A stretch of 64,000 nucleotides of DNA, from NCBI GenBank assembly GCA_034521975.1, contig JAXHLR010000006.1:124001-188000 (forward strand). The letters run 5' to 3'. The notes under the pieces were generated by a model. That model made no database searches and was not told where the DNA came from. It saw only the letters and a program-made list of their open reading frames with translations. Both the position numbers and the translations under genes were made by a program. This stretch comes from Acidimicrobiales bacterium. Its GTDB lineage: Bacteria > Actinomycetota > Acidimicrobiia > Acidimicrobiales > SKKL01. Below are positions 1 through 9,456 of this stretch, in pieces (positions within the stretch are counted from its first letter, which is position 1; the number at the start of each line of letters is the position of its first letter).

Positions 1-373
1 TCACGGGCGGCGGCCAGGAAGTCGGTGGCCGCGATCTCGTCGAGGCCACGAGCGCGGCGCACCGCGTTCAGCGAGATCCGCAGGAAGTAGGCGTTTCCGA
101 CGCCGGGGAGCTCGGTCGGGTACTGGAAGGCCAGGAACACCCCCGCCGTCGCCCGGTCCTCGGGGTCGAGGGCCAGGAGATCGGCGCCGTCGAGGGTCAC
201 CGTCCCCCGGACCTCGTACCCGTCGCGGCCGGCCAGCACGTTGGACAACGTGCTCTTGCCGGCACCGTTGGGACCCATCACGGCGTGGACCTCCCCCGCC
301 GGCAGGTCGAGATCAACACCGGTCAGGATCGCGTTCCCGTCGATCGAGGCGTGCAGGTCGGCGATGTGCAGCA

Positions 374-374
<1 letters not shown>
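1..374 (-). CDS. sufC: SufC, Fe-S cluster assembly ATPase (3' end outside window)
   Basis: Cytoplasmic ABC-type ATPase that energises the SufBCD scaffold for iron-sulfur cluster assembly. The visible N-terminal 124 residues start MLHIADLHASIDGNAIL and contain the Walker A motif GPNGAGKST, followed by a Q-loop region (FLAFQYPTELPGV) typical of SufC. The start ATG overlaps the sufB stop (TGATG), so the two genes are translationally coupled. The C-terminal signature motif and Walker B lie beyond the window edge. Family assignment is firm; completeness cannot be judged. Confidence 0.93.
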
Positions 375-1819
<1,445 letters not shown>

Positions 1820-1839
1820 CCTTCCGTCCCTTTATTTCT

Positions 1840-1853
1840 ACCACATACTTGGT
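1840..1853. promoter_or_regulatory. AT-rich inverted repeat upstream of sufB, possible operator
   Basis: ACCACATACTTGGT has ACCA/TGGT arms and lies in an unusually AT-rich stretch 21-34 bases upstream of the sufB start, where a promoter is expected. SUF operons are commonly controlled by Fe-S regulators (SufR or Rrf2 types), but I cannot match this to a known box. The rest of 1854-2090 shows no gene I can support. Confidence 0.25.
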
Positions 1854-2093
1854 TTATTCCACCGGTCAGACGACACAGGATCGCTGCCCGGCGGCTTCGT
1901 CCCAACTCAAGCCGGACCTTTCGGTCCCCTCCCGCGCGAGGGTCTCGGCGGCTCCCCCGTCACAGGTGCAGCGAGGCTCTCCGTCGCCGGCACAATGTGG
2001 CACAGTTTCGAGCCGAAACGGGGTGGTAGGGACCGAATCAGAGTGACACACGTCGCCACGCGTTGGGACGTACGCATGGGGCCCGAGAACGAC

Positions 2094-2140
2094 GAAACCC
2101 CTGGTCAGGCACTGTGTTGAGCGCTGCGACCAGGGGTTTC
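2094..2140 (-). terminator. 13-bp perfect inverted repeat just after tRNA-Glu
   Basis: GAAACCCCTGGTC (2094-2106) and its exact reverse complement (2128-2140) flank a 21-base loop, five bases beyond the encoded CCA of tRNA-Glu on the same strand. Position and stem strength fit a transcription terminator or processing hairpin for the tRNA transcript. There is only a short T run (TTTCGTC) after it on the minus strand, so intrinsic termination is not certain. Confidence 0.5.
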
Positions 2141-2145
2141 TCGCG

Positions 2146-2221
2146 TGGTACCCCCAACGGGATTCGAACCCGTGCCGCCACCTTGAGAGGGTGGTGTCCT
2201 AGGCCGCTAGACGATGGGGGC
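2146..2221 (-). tRNA. tRNA-Glu (anticodon CTC), CCA encoded
   Basis: Full cloverleaf: acceptor GCCCCCA pairing with TGGGGGT (G1-U72 wobble), D arm with GTCTAGCGGCCTAGGAC, anticodon stem CCACC/GGTGG with loop CTCTCAA (anticodon CTC), T arm CGGGTTCGAATCCCG, then A and an encoded CCA. Likely cotranscribed with tRNA-Gln located upstream on the same strand. Confidence 0.96.
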
Positions 2222-2340
2222 CGGTGCGCTCCACGAGGGAGCCGCTCGACTCTAGCAAGGGGCAGAGCCGCGCCCCAAGACAGAGATCGGGGCCTACGTG
2301 GCGAGACCCCCGGGCAAGATCGCCGGGAGCCTCACGACAG

Positions 2341-2412
2341 CTCGGGGGGGAGGACTCGAACCCCCAACGACTGGACCAGAACCAGCTGTGTTACCGATTA
2401 CACCACCCCCGA
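2341..2412 (-). tRNA. tRNA-Gln (anticodon CTG), CCA not encoded
   Basis: Acceptor TCGGGGG/CCCCCGA, D arm GTGTAATCGGTAACAC, anticodon stem GCTGG/CCAGT around loop TTCTGGT (anticodon CTG), T arm GGGGGTTCGAGTCCTCC, discriminator G. The genomic sequence after the discriminator is not CCA, unlike the neighbouring tRNA-Glu. This tRNA is the expected substrate of the GatCAB amidotransferase encoded at 57-60 kb after mischarging by a GluRS. Confidence 0.95.
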
Positions 2413-2577
2413 TCGGGTGAGCGATCACTGTAGCCGAGGCGGTCCGGGCGCCGAAAACCGATCCGACCTGCCGGCGGGAACGACTCCCGGGCACCACCGT
2501 CGCTGCTCTGTCGTGAACCGATCGCGTGGGAGCTGCGTAGTACCGCGTGCAGATCCCGATGGAAGGACGACGCCACC

Positions 2578-3096
2578 ATGAGTCGACGTGTGCTGATCAC
2601 CGTGTTCGCGGCCTTGGCCCTGATCGCGGCGGGGTGCGGGGATGACGATGCTGACGATGCCGGCGACACCCCAGACGAGCCCGGAGTCGAGGAGACCACC
2701 GACGACGAGGCGATGGACGACGACGCTGGCGACTCACCACCGATGAGCCCGGCAGAGCTGAGCGTCGAGGACCAGAGCGGCGACGGCACCACGGTGCAGG
2801 TGGCCTCGGTGACCCTGCCCGCCGACGGGTTCATCGCCGTGCACGCCGACGACGGCGGCCCGGGACCGGTCATCGGCTCGAGCGACCTGCTCCCCGCGGG
2901 CGAGTCCACCGACGTTGAGATCACCTTGGACGAGGCGGTCTCGGGCGACACGACCCTGTGGCCCATGGCCCACATCGACACCAACCTCAACGGCACCTAC
3001 GACTTCGGCTCCCCTCCGGAACCAGATGCGGACGGGCCGGCGACCTTCGCCGATGGCGAGGTCGCGGTGCTGCCGCTCGACTACTCGATCGAGTGA
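2578..3096 (+). CDS. DUF7282-like lipoprotein
   Basis: 172-residue predicted lipoprotein. A signal peptide (MSRRVLITVFAALALIAAGC) ends in a lipobox with Cys20 as the lipidation site. An acidic Asp/Glu/Thr/Pro-rich linker of about 40 residues follows, then one domain with VTLPADGFIAVHADDGG, an LLPAGEST turn and a TLWPMAHIDTNLNGTYDFG segment. This resembles the DUF7282 domain seen in archaeal and actinobacterial surface proteins, whose function is not known. GGAAGG precedes the ATG. Domain naming is by recollection of the family pattern. Confidence 0.75.
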   Translation: MSRRVLITVFAALALIAAGCGDDDADDAGDTPDEPGVEETTDDEAMDDDAGDSPPMSPAELSVEDQSGDGTTVQVASVTLPADGFIAVHADDGGPGPVIGSSDLLPAGESTDVEITLDEAVSGDTTLWPMAHIDTNLNGTYDFGSPPEPDADGPATFADGEVAVLPLDYSIE

Positions 3097-3126
3097 GCCC
3101 GATTCGACGCGGGCCCGGGTGCCGCC

Positions 3127-3735
3127 CTAGCCCAACGAGTCGAGTCGCCGGAACCCGACGAGGCGCCCCAGTCCGACCGCGGCGGTCTCCCGAACGAGCG
3201 AGCGAGCCCCGAAGCCGGTGTCGGTCGGCGACACCCTGGCGTCGATCCCCACCTCGGCAGCGATCGCCAGCAGTCGCTTCGAGTGGTAGCCATCGGAGAC
3301 CAACAGGGCGCTCGACAGGCCGCGCTGTTCGAGGATCCGCGATGTCGCCGCCAACTCGGTGTAGGTGCTCGTGCCGTCCACCTCCAGCAACAGCGCATCG
3401 TCGGGGATGTCACGGTCACGGAGGTAGTGGTAGCCGGCCAACGCCTGGGTGAAGCGGTCGCCCTCCTGGCGCCCACCGGTGACCACCACCACCGGAGCGT
3501 GACCCGCCCGGTACAGCTCGACGGCATGGTCGAGGCGGCCCCGCAGCACCGGCGACGGTTCCCCGTCGTACTGGGCGGCACCCAGCACCACGATGGCATC
3601 CGCGGGACCGGCCTGGTCGAGACGGGCGTCGCTCCACACCTGCACCAAGGTGGCCAGCAGATAGACCGCAGCCAAGGCCGCGAAGCCGACCAGCACCATC
3701 AGCGCCCGTCGCACCCACCGGGCCCGATGGCGCAT
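3127..3735 (-). CDS. YdcF/SanA-like DUF218 membrane protein
   Basis: 202 residues. A basic N-terminus and one membrane helix (about residues 11-31) are followed by a DUF218 domain with DAIVVLGAAQYDGEPSPVL, VVVVTGG, a TSTYTELAAT segment and LLVSDGYHSKR. Family members such as E. coli SanA and YdcF are linked to envelope integrity, but the reaction is not established. The start is three bases after the gltX stop, so it is probably cotranscribed with gltX. It converges on the lipoprotein gene. Confidence 0.85.
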   Translation of the reverse strand: MRHRARWVRRALMVLVGFAALAAVYLLATLVQVWSDARLDQAGPADAIVVLGAAQYDGEPSPVLRGRLDHAVELYRAGHAPVVVVTGGRQEGDRFTQALAGYHYLRDRDIPDDALLLEVDGTSTYTELAATSRILEQRGLSSALLVSDGYHSKRLLAIAAEVGIDARVSPTDTGFGARSLVRETAAVGLGRLVGFRRLDSLG

Positions 3736-3738
3736 GGT

Positions 3739-5166
3739 TCAGAGTCGGGTTCGGGCTGCTTGGAGACGCCGGAGCGTCTCGTCCCGACCCAACAGCTCGA
3801 GCGACTCGAACAGCGGCAGGCCCTTGGACCGACCGAGGGTGGCGACCCGCACCGGGGCCTGGGCCTTGGCCAGCTGAGGATTGCCCTCGGCACCGACGAG
3901 GTCGGCGTCGTGGGCCGCCTGCTCGACGATCGAGCGCACAACCTCCGCTGTCCACTCCCCTGCCGACTCGACGCTGTCGATCGCGCTGTCGAGCACCGCC
4001 GCGGCGTGGGCCTTGCCCATCTCCTTGTTCCAGCTGTCGGGGTCGTCGGGCGGATCGTCGAGGAACAACCAATCGATCAGCTCGGGGACCTCGCCGAGGG
4101 TCCGGCACCGTTCCTGGACCAGCGGCGCGAGCCGCTCGAACGCAGACGGGTCGAAGCGGTCGGGAGCCCACGGGACCTCACCAGCGGTGACCCACGGTCG
4201 CGCCCGCACCACGAACTCGTCGACCGGGAGCGCCCTGAGATACTCACCGTTGAAGTGGCTCAGCTTCTTGAGGTCGAACGCGGCCGGACTCTTGCCGATG
4301 TCGGCCAGCTCGAACAGCTCGACGATCTCGGACAGGGGGCGGATCTCGACGCCATCGGGAGCACCCCAGCCCAGGGTGGCGAGGTAGTTCAGCATCGCCT
4401 CGGGCAGGAACCCACGGTCGAGGTAGTCCGCGATGTTGACGTCGTCGCGCCGTTTCGACAGCTTCTTACGGGCCTCGTTCACGATGAGCGGCAGGTGCGC
4501 GTAGACCGGGGGCTCGGGATGACCGAGCGCCTCACGTAGCAGGAGCACCTTCGGGGTGGTGTTGACCAGGTCCTCGCCACGGATGACGTGGGTGATGCCC
4601 ATGTCGATGTCGTCTACGGCGTTGGCCAGCAGGAACATCGGGACCCCGTTGGATCGGACGATGACGAAGTCCTCGAGGTGACGGTTCTCGAACTCGACCC
4701 GCTCGCGTATGACGTCGTCCCAGGCGGTGACGCCATCGTCGGGGGTGCGGAACCGCACGACCACACCGTCGCCGGGCGCGACGTCGCGGTCGCGGCAGTA
4801 CCCGTCGTAGCCGGGTGGCCCGCCACGCTCGTCGGCCCTGGCCTTGACCGCCTCCTGGGTGCAATCGCACCGGTAGGCCAATCCGTCGGCGAGGAACCGC
4901 TCGGCGGCGTCGCGGTACAGGTCGAACCGAGCGGACTGATGGTGGGTCTCGTCCCAGTCGAGGCCCAGTCGTCGGAGCGCGTCGAGCACCGCCTCGGTGA
5001 GCTCGGCGGTGCTGCGGTCGGTGTCGGTGTCCTCGACGCGCACGATGAAGGTGCCCCCCGTGTGGCGGGCGTAGAGCCAGTTGAACAGCGCCGAGCGGGC
5101 ACCGCCGACGTGCAGGTAGCCCGTGGGCGCAGGTGAGAAGCGAACCCGGGGGGTCGAGGTGGTCAC
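3739..5166 (-). CDS. gltX: Glutamyl-tRNA synthetase
   Basis: 475-residue class I synthetase that charges tRNA-Glu. The HIGH-type motif is in RFSPAPTGYLHVGGARSALF near residue 15 and the KMSKS-type motif is KLSKRRDD in the middle of the protein. Length is normal. The window also encodes tRNA-Glu, tRNA-Gln and GatCAB, so this enzyme is likely non-discriminating and also charges tRNA-Gln with Glu; that is inference from context. ydcF follows three bases downstream. Confidence 0.96.
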   Translation of the reverse strand: MTTSTPRVRFSPAPTGYLHVGGARSALFNWLYARHTGGTFIVRVEDTDTDRSTAELTEAVLDALRRLGLDWDETHHQSARFDLYRDAAERFLADGLAYRCDCTQEAVKARADERGGPPGYDGYCRDRDVAPGDGVVVRFRTPDDGVTAWDDVIRERVEFENRHLEDFVIVRSNGVPMFLLANAVDDIDMGITHVIRGEDLVNTTPKVLLLREALGHPEPPVYAHLPLIVNEARKKLSKRRDDVNIADYLDRGFLPEAMLNYLATLGWGAPDGVEIRPLSEIVELFELADIGKSPAAFDLKKLSHFNGEYLRALPVDEFVVRARPWVTAGEVPWAPDRFDPSAFERLAPLVQERCRTLGEVPELIDWLFLDDPPDDPDSWNKEMGKAHAAAVLDSAIDSVESAGEWTAEVVRSIVEQAAHDADLVGAEGNPQLAKAQAPVRVATLGRSKGLPLFESLELLGRDETLRRLQAARTRL

Positions 5167-5176
5167 CCGCGACAGG

Positions 5177-5710
5177 CTACGCCGCTGGGGGCAGGTCGAA
5201 GACCGAATGCCAGTCGGCCTGGGCGTCGGCCACCACCTTGGTGTGGGGCTGGCGGAGCACGCGCTCGGGCACCATGTCGACGAGTCGGCGGCGCTCGGCC
5301 CAGTGGTGCGAGCTCGCCACCTCGGCGAACAGCGGCATGCGGAACTCGACGAGATCGTGGGGAGCCACGGCCAGGAAGCCCCACACCCCGAACGCCAACG
5401 TGAGATCGTGGACGACGGGCGCCCGTCCGAACAGTGACGATCGCTTCATGGCCAGTGCGGTGCAGCCGGCGATGACGTCGTCGAGATGCTCGCGCTCGGC
5501 CAGGACAAGTTGGTCGACCATGCCGTGGGCCAGCTTCAGTGCGTAGCCGAGGTCGGGGCCCTGGCTGCCGAGCAGCGGGCCCGACGGCTGGCCCGGTCCG
5601 ACGAGGTCGCCGGGCCGTGCCGCTTCCCAGGAGGCGGGCCGCCGGGGCGGCGACGCGTAGGTGCGGGGCTCATCGATGGTGGTGATGGGGACGTACTCGG
5701 GTGCAGCCAC
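5177..5710 (-). CDS. Unknown protein at the end of the leuB-ilvE-cimA operon
   Basis: About 177 residues. I chose the GTG at 5710, 10 bases after the cimA stop, giving MAAPEYVPITTIDEPRTY; the open frame extends upstream into cimA but in a different frame, so that part is not coding. I do not recognise the family. It is soluble-looking with no membrane segment, has several His and Trp residues (GMVDQLVLAEREHLDDVIAG, then SSHHWAERRRLVDM) and ends QADWHSVFDLPPAA. Its tight placement suggests cotranscription with the branched-chain genes. It lies between cimA and gltX, all on the minus strand. Confidence 0.7.
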   Translation of the reverse strand: MAAPEYVPITTIDEPRTYASPPRRPASWEAARPGDLVGPGQPSGPLLGSQGPDLGYALKLAHGMVDQLVLAEREHLDDVIAGCTALAMKRSSLFGRAPVVHDLTLAFGVWGFLAVAPHDLVEFRMPLFAEVASSHHWAERRRLVDMVPERVLRQPHTKVVADAQADWHSVFDLPPAA

Positions 5711-5720
5711 GTCGAGCAGG

Positions 5721-7352
5721 CTAGTCCCGGGCGTGCAACAGGCCGAAGACGAGCGAGTCGAGCAGGGCCTGCCACGACGCCTCGATGATGTTCTCGGAGA
5801 CGCCGATGGTCGACCAGGTGTGCTCACCGTCGGTCGAGTCGAGCAGCACCCGGGTGACCGCCGCCGTGCCCGCACCGGTGTCGAGGACGCGCACCTTGAA
5901 GTCGACCAGGTGCAGGTCGTCGAGCTCGGGGAGGCGAGGCTCGATGGCCGCCCGGAGCGCGGCGTCGAGGGCGTTCACCGGCCCGTTGCCCTCACCGGTG
6001 GCGATGATGCGATCGCCGTTGACCCGCACCTTGATGGTGGCCTCGGTGGTGACCTCACCACCCGCACGGTGGTCGACGATCACCCGGAACGACTCGAACT
6101 CGAAGAACTCCTGGCTCCAGCCCGCAGCGTGGCGCATCAACAGTTCGAGCGAGCCGTCGGCCACCTCGAAGTGATAGCCGCGGTGCTCGAGCTCCTTGAG
6201 CTGGGCGACGACCTCGCCGAGCTGGCTCGGGTCGAGCTCGAGGCCGAGCTGGCGGGCCTTGAGCTCGACGGTGGCGCGACCGGACAGGTCCGAGACGAGG
6301 AAACGAGTGCTGTTGCCCACCGCCTCGGGATCGACGTGCTCGTAGCTGTCGGGGCTGCGGGCGATGGCGCTCGTGTGCAGCCCCGCCTTGTGGGCGAAGG
6401 CCGAGGTGCCCACGTAGGGCGCCTGGTTCAGCAGTGGCATGTTCACCAGCTCGGCCACGTGGTGCGACACCGAGGTGAGCTGCTCGATGCGGCCCTCGGG
6501 CAACGTCTCGATGCCCATCTTGAGCGTGAGGTTGGGGACGAGCTGGGTCAGGTCGCAGTTCCCGGTTCGCTCGCCGTAGCCGTTGATGGTGCCCTGCACA
6601 TGGGTCGAGCCCGAGACGACCCCGGCGATGGCGTTGGCGGTGGCGCAACCGGTGTCGTTCTGGGTGTGCATGCCGACGGTGACCTCGGGGAAGTGACCGA
6701 CCACCTCGGCGACGATCGGGCCGACCTCGTGGGGAAGCGAGCCGCCGTTGGTGTCGCAGAGCACGAGGGCGTCGACCCCGGCCATGGCGGCTCCCTCGAG
6801 CACCCGCAGGGCGAACTCGGGATTGCGCTTGTACCCGTCGAAGAAGTGCTCGGCGTCGAAGAAGACCCGGAGGCCCTCGGCCTTCAGGAACCGCACCGAA
6901 TCGGCGACCATGGCCACCGCCTCGTCGAGGGTGGTGCGCAGCGCCTCGGTCACGTGGTAGTCCCACGACTTGCCGACGATGCAGGCGGTGGACACACCGG
7001 ACTCGACCAGGACCCGCAACGTCGGATCGTCGTCGACCTTGCCGACGGCGCGGCGGGTGGATCCGAACGCCACCAACGTCGAGGTCGAGAGCGTCAGCTC
7101 CTTGGCGGCCCGGCGGAAGAACTCCTCGTCCTTGGGGTTGGCACCCGGATACCCACCCTCGATCCAGTGCACCCCGAGACGGTCGAGCTGTTCGACGATG
7201 CGGAGCTTGTCGTCGACGGTGACCGAGATCCCCTCGAACTGGACGCCGTCGCGCAGCGTGGTGTCGAAGATCTCGACCGCCTGGGGCCACGCCGGGTCGC
7301 GCACCGGCGCCAGGCGCGCCGCGGTCGGCTCGCCCTGCTCACTCGTCGACAT
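5721..7352 (-). CDS. cimA: (R)-citramalate synthase
   Basis: 543-residue enzyme of the LeuA/HMG-CoA-lyase-like family, condensing pyruvate and acetyl-CoA to citramalate, the first step of the threonine-independent isoleucine pathway. Visible features: EIFDTTLRDGVQFEG at about residue 28 (metal-binding D and R of the TIM barrel), VLCDTNGG, the GMHTQNDTGCATAN metal-binding histidine motif, NGYGERTGNCDL, and a C-terminal regulatory domain. The length and YGERTGN context favour CimA over LeuA. The start overlaps the end of ilvE by 14 bases. Confidence 0.93.
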   Translation of the reverse strand: MSTSEQGEPTAARLAPVRDPAWPQAVEIFDTTLRDGVQFEGISVTVDDKLRIVEQLDRLGVHWIEGGYPGANPKDEEFFRRAAKELTLSTSTLVAFGSTRRAVGKVDDDPTLRVLVESGVSTACIVGKSWDYHVTEALRTTLDEAVAMVADSVRFLKAEGLRVFFDAEHFFDGYKRNPEFALRVLEGAAMAGVDALVLCDTNGGSLPHEVGPIVAEVVGHFPEVTVGMHTQNDTGCATANAIAGVVSGSTHVQGTINGYGERTGNCDLTQLVPNLTLKMGIETLPEGRIEQLTSVSHHVAELVNMPLLNQAPYVGTSAFAHKAGLHTSAIARSPDSYEHVDPEAVGNSTRFLVSDLSGRATVELKARQLGLELDPSQLGEVVAQLKELEHRGYHFEVADGSLELLMRHAAGWSQEFFEFESFRVIVDHRAGGEVTTEATIKVRVNGDRIIATGEGNGPVNALDAALRAAIEPRLPELDDLHLVDFKVRVLDTGAGTAAVTRVLLDSTDGEHTWSTIGVSENIIEASWQALLDSLVFGLLHARD

Positions 7353-8259
7353 GGGTCAACCAGTCCTTGTACCGGTCGTCTCGCCCCTCCACCGCGGCGA
7401 AGTACGTCTCCTGGATCTGGCGGGTGATGGGACCGGGGAGACCGATCTCACGGTCGTCGACCGAACGGACCGGGACCACCTCGGCCGCAGTGCCGCTCAG
7501 GAACGCCTCATCGGCGGTGTAGAGGTCGGAGCGCAACAGGTTGCCGGTCTCGTACGGGACGCCGAGATCGTCGGCGATGCGGTGCACCGAGTCCTGGGTG
7601 ATGCCCTCGAGCGCACCCGCGCTGACCGGCGGGGTGATGATCCGCCCGTGCTTCACCACGAAGATGTTCTCGCCGGTGCACTCGCTGACATAGCCCTGGG
7701 TCGACAACATGATGGCTTCGTCGTAGCCGGCCTTGATCGCCTCGACCTTGGCCATCGACGAGTTGATGTACATCCCGGTGCCCTTGGCTGCCGGCGGCAT
7801 GATGTTGGGGTCGTGGCGCTTCCACGAGCTCACCTTCATGCGCACCCCGTTGCGGATGCCGTCGTCGCCCAGGTAGCTCCCCCACGGCCAGATGGCGATC
7901 GCCACGTCGACCGAACACGGCAGGGGGTTGAGGCCCATCTCGCCGTAGCCGAGGTAGGCGATGGGGCGGATGTAGCAGCTCTCCACGTTGTTCACCCGAA
8001 CGGTCTCGATCGTCGCCTCGATGAGCTGCTCGGGGGTGAAGGGGATGTCGATGAGAAAGATCTGGGCGCTGTCGAACAGGCGGTGGATGTGGTCCTCGAG
8101 GCGGAAGATCGCCGGGCCCCGTTCGGTCGGGTAGGCGCGGATGCCCTCGAACACCCCGCTGCCGTAGTGGAGCGAGTGGGTGAGGATGTGGATCTTGGCG
8201 TCGGCCCAGTCGACCAGCTCGCCGTTCATCCAGATCTTGTCAACGGTTTCGATGGGCAT
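7339..8259 (-). CDS. ilvE: Branched-chain amino acid aminotransferase
   Basis: 306-residue fold-type IV PLP enzyme that makes the last step of Leu, Ile and Val synthesis. The catalytic lysine is Lys159 in MPPAAKGTGMYINS; the LHYGSGVFEGIR and GYVSECTGENIF motifs are typical of IlvE. It starts at the base next to the leuB stop and overlaps cimA at its 3' end, so it is the middle gene of the leuB-ilvE-cimA operon. Confidence 0.95.
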   Translation of the reverse strand: MPIETVDKIWMNGELVDWADAKIHILTHSLHYGSGVFEGIRAYPTERGPAIFRLEDHIHRLFDSAQIFLIDIPFTPEQLIEATIETVRVNNVESCYIRPIAYLGYGEMGLNPLPCSVDVAIAIWPWGSYLGDDGIRNGVRMKVSSWKRHDPNIMPPAAKGTGMYINSSMAKVEAIKAGYDEAIMLSTQGYVSECTGENIFVVKHGRIITPPVSAGALEGITQDSVHRIADDLGVPYETGNLLRSDLYTADEAFLSGTAAEVVPVRSVDDREIGLPGPITRQIQETYFAAVEGRDDRYKDWLTHVDE

Positions 8260-9252
8260 TCAGTCCCCCTGGACCCCGGCGGCGATCGCGTCGCCGATCT
8301 CTGTTGTGGAACCGGCCGGCGCCTCGGCGCACGCCCGGCGGATTCGCTCCGCGGCATCGGACTCGCCGAGGAAGTCGAGCATCATCGCCGCCGAGAGGAT
8401 GGCGGCGACGGGGTTGGCCTTGTTCTGGCCGGCGATGTCGGGTGCCGAGCCGTGCACCGGTTCGAACATCGACGGTCCGGTGCGGCTCGGGTTCAGGTTG
8501 GCCGACGACGCGATGCCGATCCCTCCCGAGATGGCACCGCCGAGATCGGTGAGGATGTCGCCGAAGAGGTTGTCGGTGACGATGACGTCGTAGCGGCCGG
8601 GATCCTCGACGAAGTAGATGCAGGCGGCGTCGACGTGATGATAGGCCGTGCTCACGTCAGGGTAGTCGGCGGCGACCTCGGCGAAGGTCCGATCCCACAG
8701 GTCGCCGGCGAAGGTCAACACGTTGGTCTTGTGCACCAGGGTCAGGTGCTTGGCCGGCCGGCTCTGGGCGAGATCGAAGGCGTAGCGCACGCAACGCTCG
8801 ACTCCCATGCGGGTGTTGACCGACCCCTGGGTGGCGATCTCGTGCGGTGTGCCCTTGCGGAGGAACCCGCCCTCGCCGGCGTAGGTGCCCTCGGTGTTCT
8901 CGCGGATGACGATCATGTCGACATCGGGAGCCTTGATGAAGGGTCGCTGGTTGGCATAGAGGTCGAGCGAGAAGCGCATCTTGAGCAGCAGACCACGCTC
9001 GATGACCCCCGGTGGCACATCGGGCGTCCCGACCGCGCCGAGGAACAGCGCGTCGAGCCCCCGCCACTCGTCGAGCACCTCGTCGGGGAGGATCGTGCCG
9101 TCGCGCAGGTAGCGCGCACCGCCGAGGTCGTAGTCGACGGTCTCGAGCGGCACGCCTGCGGCCGCGACCACCTTGAGCCCCTCGGCGACGACATCGGGAC
9201 CGATGCCGTCACCCCCGATGACCCCGATGCGGTGCGGACGCTGCTGACTCAC
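8260..9252 (-). CDS. leuB: 3-isopropylmalate dehydrogenase
   Basis: NAD-dependent beta-decarboxylating dehydrogenase of leucine synthesis. It starts [13 protein letters not shown], has the [16 protein letters not shown] arginine region, a [15 protein letters not shown] motif and the metal-binding [14 protein letters not shown] chose the GTG at 9252 (330 residues) because AGGGAGAGG lies 6-7 bases upstream; a longer ATG start at 9288 would begin inside the attenuator terminator. In a citramalate-pathway organism, LeuB-type enzymes can also act on methylmalate. Confidence 0.92.
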   Translation of the reverse strand: MSQQRPHRIGVIGGDGIGPDVVAEGLKVVAAAGVPLETVDYDLGGARYLRDGTILPDEVLDEWRGLDALFLGAVGTPDVPPGVIERGLLLKMRFSLDLYANQRPFIKAPDVDMIVIRENTEGTYAGEGGFLRKGTPHEIATQGSVNTRMGVERCVRYAFDLAQSRPAKHLTLVHKTNVLTFAGDLWDRTFAEVAADYPDVSTAYHHVDAACIYFVEDPGRYDVIVTDNLFGDILTDLGGAISGGIGIASSANLNPSRTGPSMFEPVHGSAPDIAGQNKANPVAAILSAAMMLDFLGESDAAERIRRACAEAPAGSTTEIGDAIAAGVQGD

Positions 9253-9275
9253 CAAGACAACCTCTCCCTGGAACG

Positions 9276-9301
9276 AAAAACCGTCCACCGGAGGTGGACG
9301 G
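9276..9301 (-). terminator. Attenuator terminator upstream of leuB
   Basis: On the minus strand, CCGTCCACC, a TCC loop and GGTGGACGG form a perfect 9-bp stem followed directly by TTTTT, 24 bases before the leuB start. It is a textbook intrinsic terminator inside the 5' leader, so it should act as an attenuator for leuB-ilvE-cimA. Confidence 0.85.
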
Positions 9302-9308
9302 TGAACAC

Positions 9309-9332
9309 GCGCACGTCGAGATCGACGTGCGC
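9309..9332 (-). promoter_or_regulatory. Leader hairpin at the stop codon of the leuB leader peptide
   Basis: On the minus strand, GCGCACGTC, loop GATCTC and GACGTGCGC form a perfect 9-bp hairpin whose first base is the G of the leader peptide TAG stop. It is placed to be disrupted by a ribosome on the leader codons, the usual pause or anti-terminator geometry. Confidence 0.7.
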
Positions 9333-9370
9333 TACCGAATGCGGGCTACTGGCGAAAAGAGACCGGTCAC
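9332..9370 (-). CDS. Leader peptide of the leuB-ilvE-cimA attenuator
   Basis: Short frame GTG to TAG encoding [12 protein letters not shown] (12 residues). It uses CTC (Leu), GTA (Val) and ATT (Ile); GTA and ATT are rare codons in this GC-rich sequence, which suits ribosome stalling on scarce branched-chain tRNAs. The GTG lies 9 bases after a -10 box, so the message is leaderless or nearly so; no Shine-Dalgarno is visible. Support comes mainly from the layout: promoter, short frame, hairpin, terminator, leuB. Confidence 0.6.
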   Translation of the reverse strand: MTGLFSPVARIR

Positions 9371-9379
9371 AGGGTCACA

Positions 9380-9408
9380 AGTGTCGATCAGGGGGGCACG
9401 TCCGTCAA
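9380..9408 (-). promoter_or_regulatory. Promoter of the leuB-ilvE-cimA leader
   Basis: Minus strand TTGACG, 17-base spacer, GACACT. The predicted start of transcription falls at about 9373, two or three bases before the leader-peptide GTG. Confidence 0.6.
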
Positions 9409-9443
9409 ACGCGCAACGCGGTCTCGACCGGCCGGGCGCCCGT

Positions 9444-9449
9444 TACCCT
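9444..9449 (+). promoter_or_regulatory. -10 box of greA (leaderless start)
   Basis: TACCCT fits TANNNT and ends 7 bases before the greA GTG, which would place the first transcribed base at the start codon. No Shine-Dalgarno is seen. I cannot identify a clear -35 box. Confidence 0.5.
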
Positions 9450-9456
9450 GTTCGAC

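Noticed and set aside
5661-7427. Long plus-strand open frame opposite cimA (588 residues)
   Set aside because: Shadow of cimA; no family motif and no ribosome binding site.
6970-9456. Long plus-strand frame running into greA
   Set aside because: Only the part after 9457 is a real protein; upstream it is antisense to cimA, ilvE and leuB.
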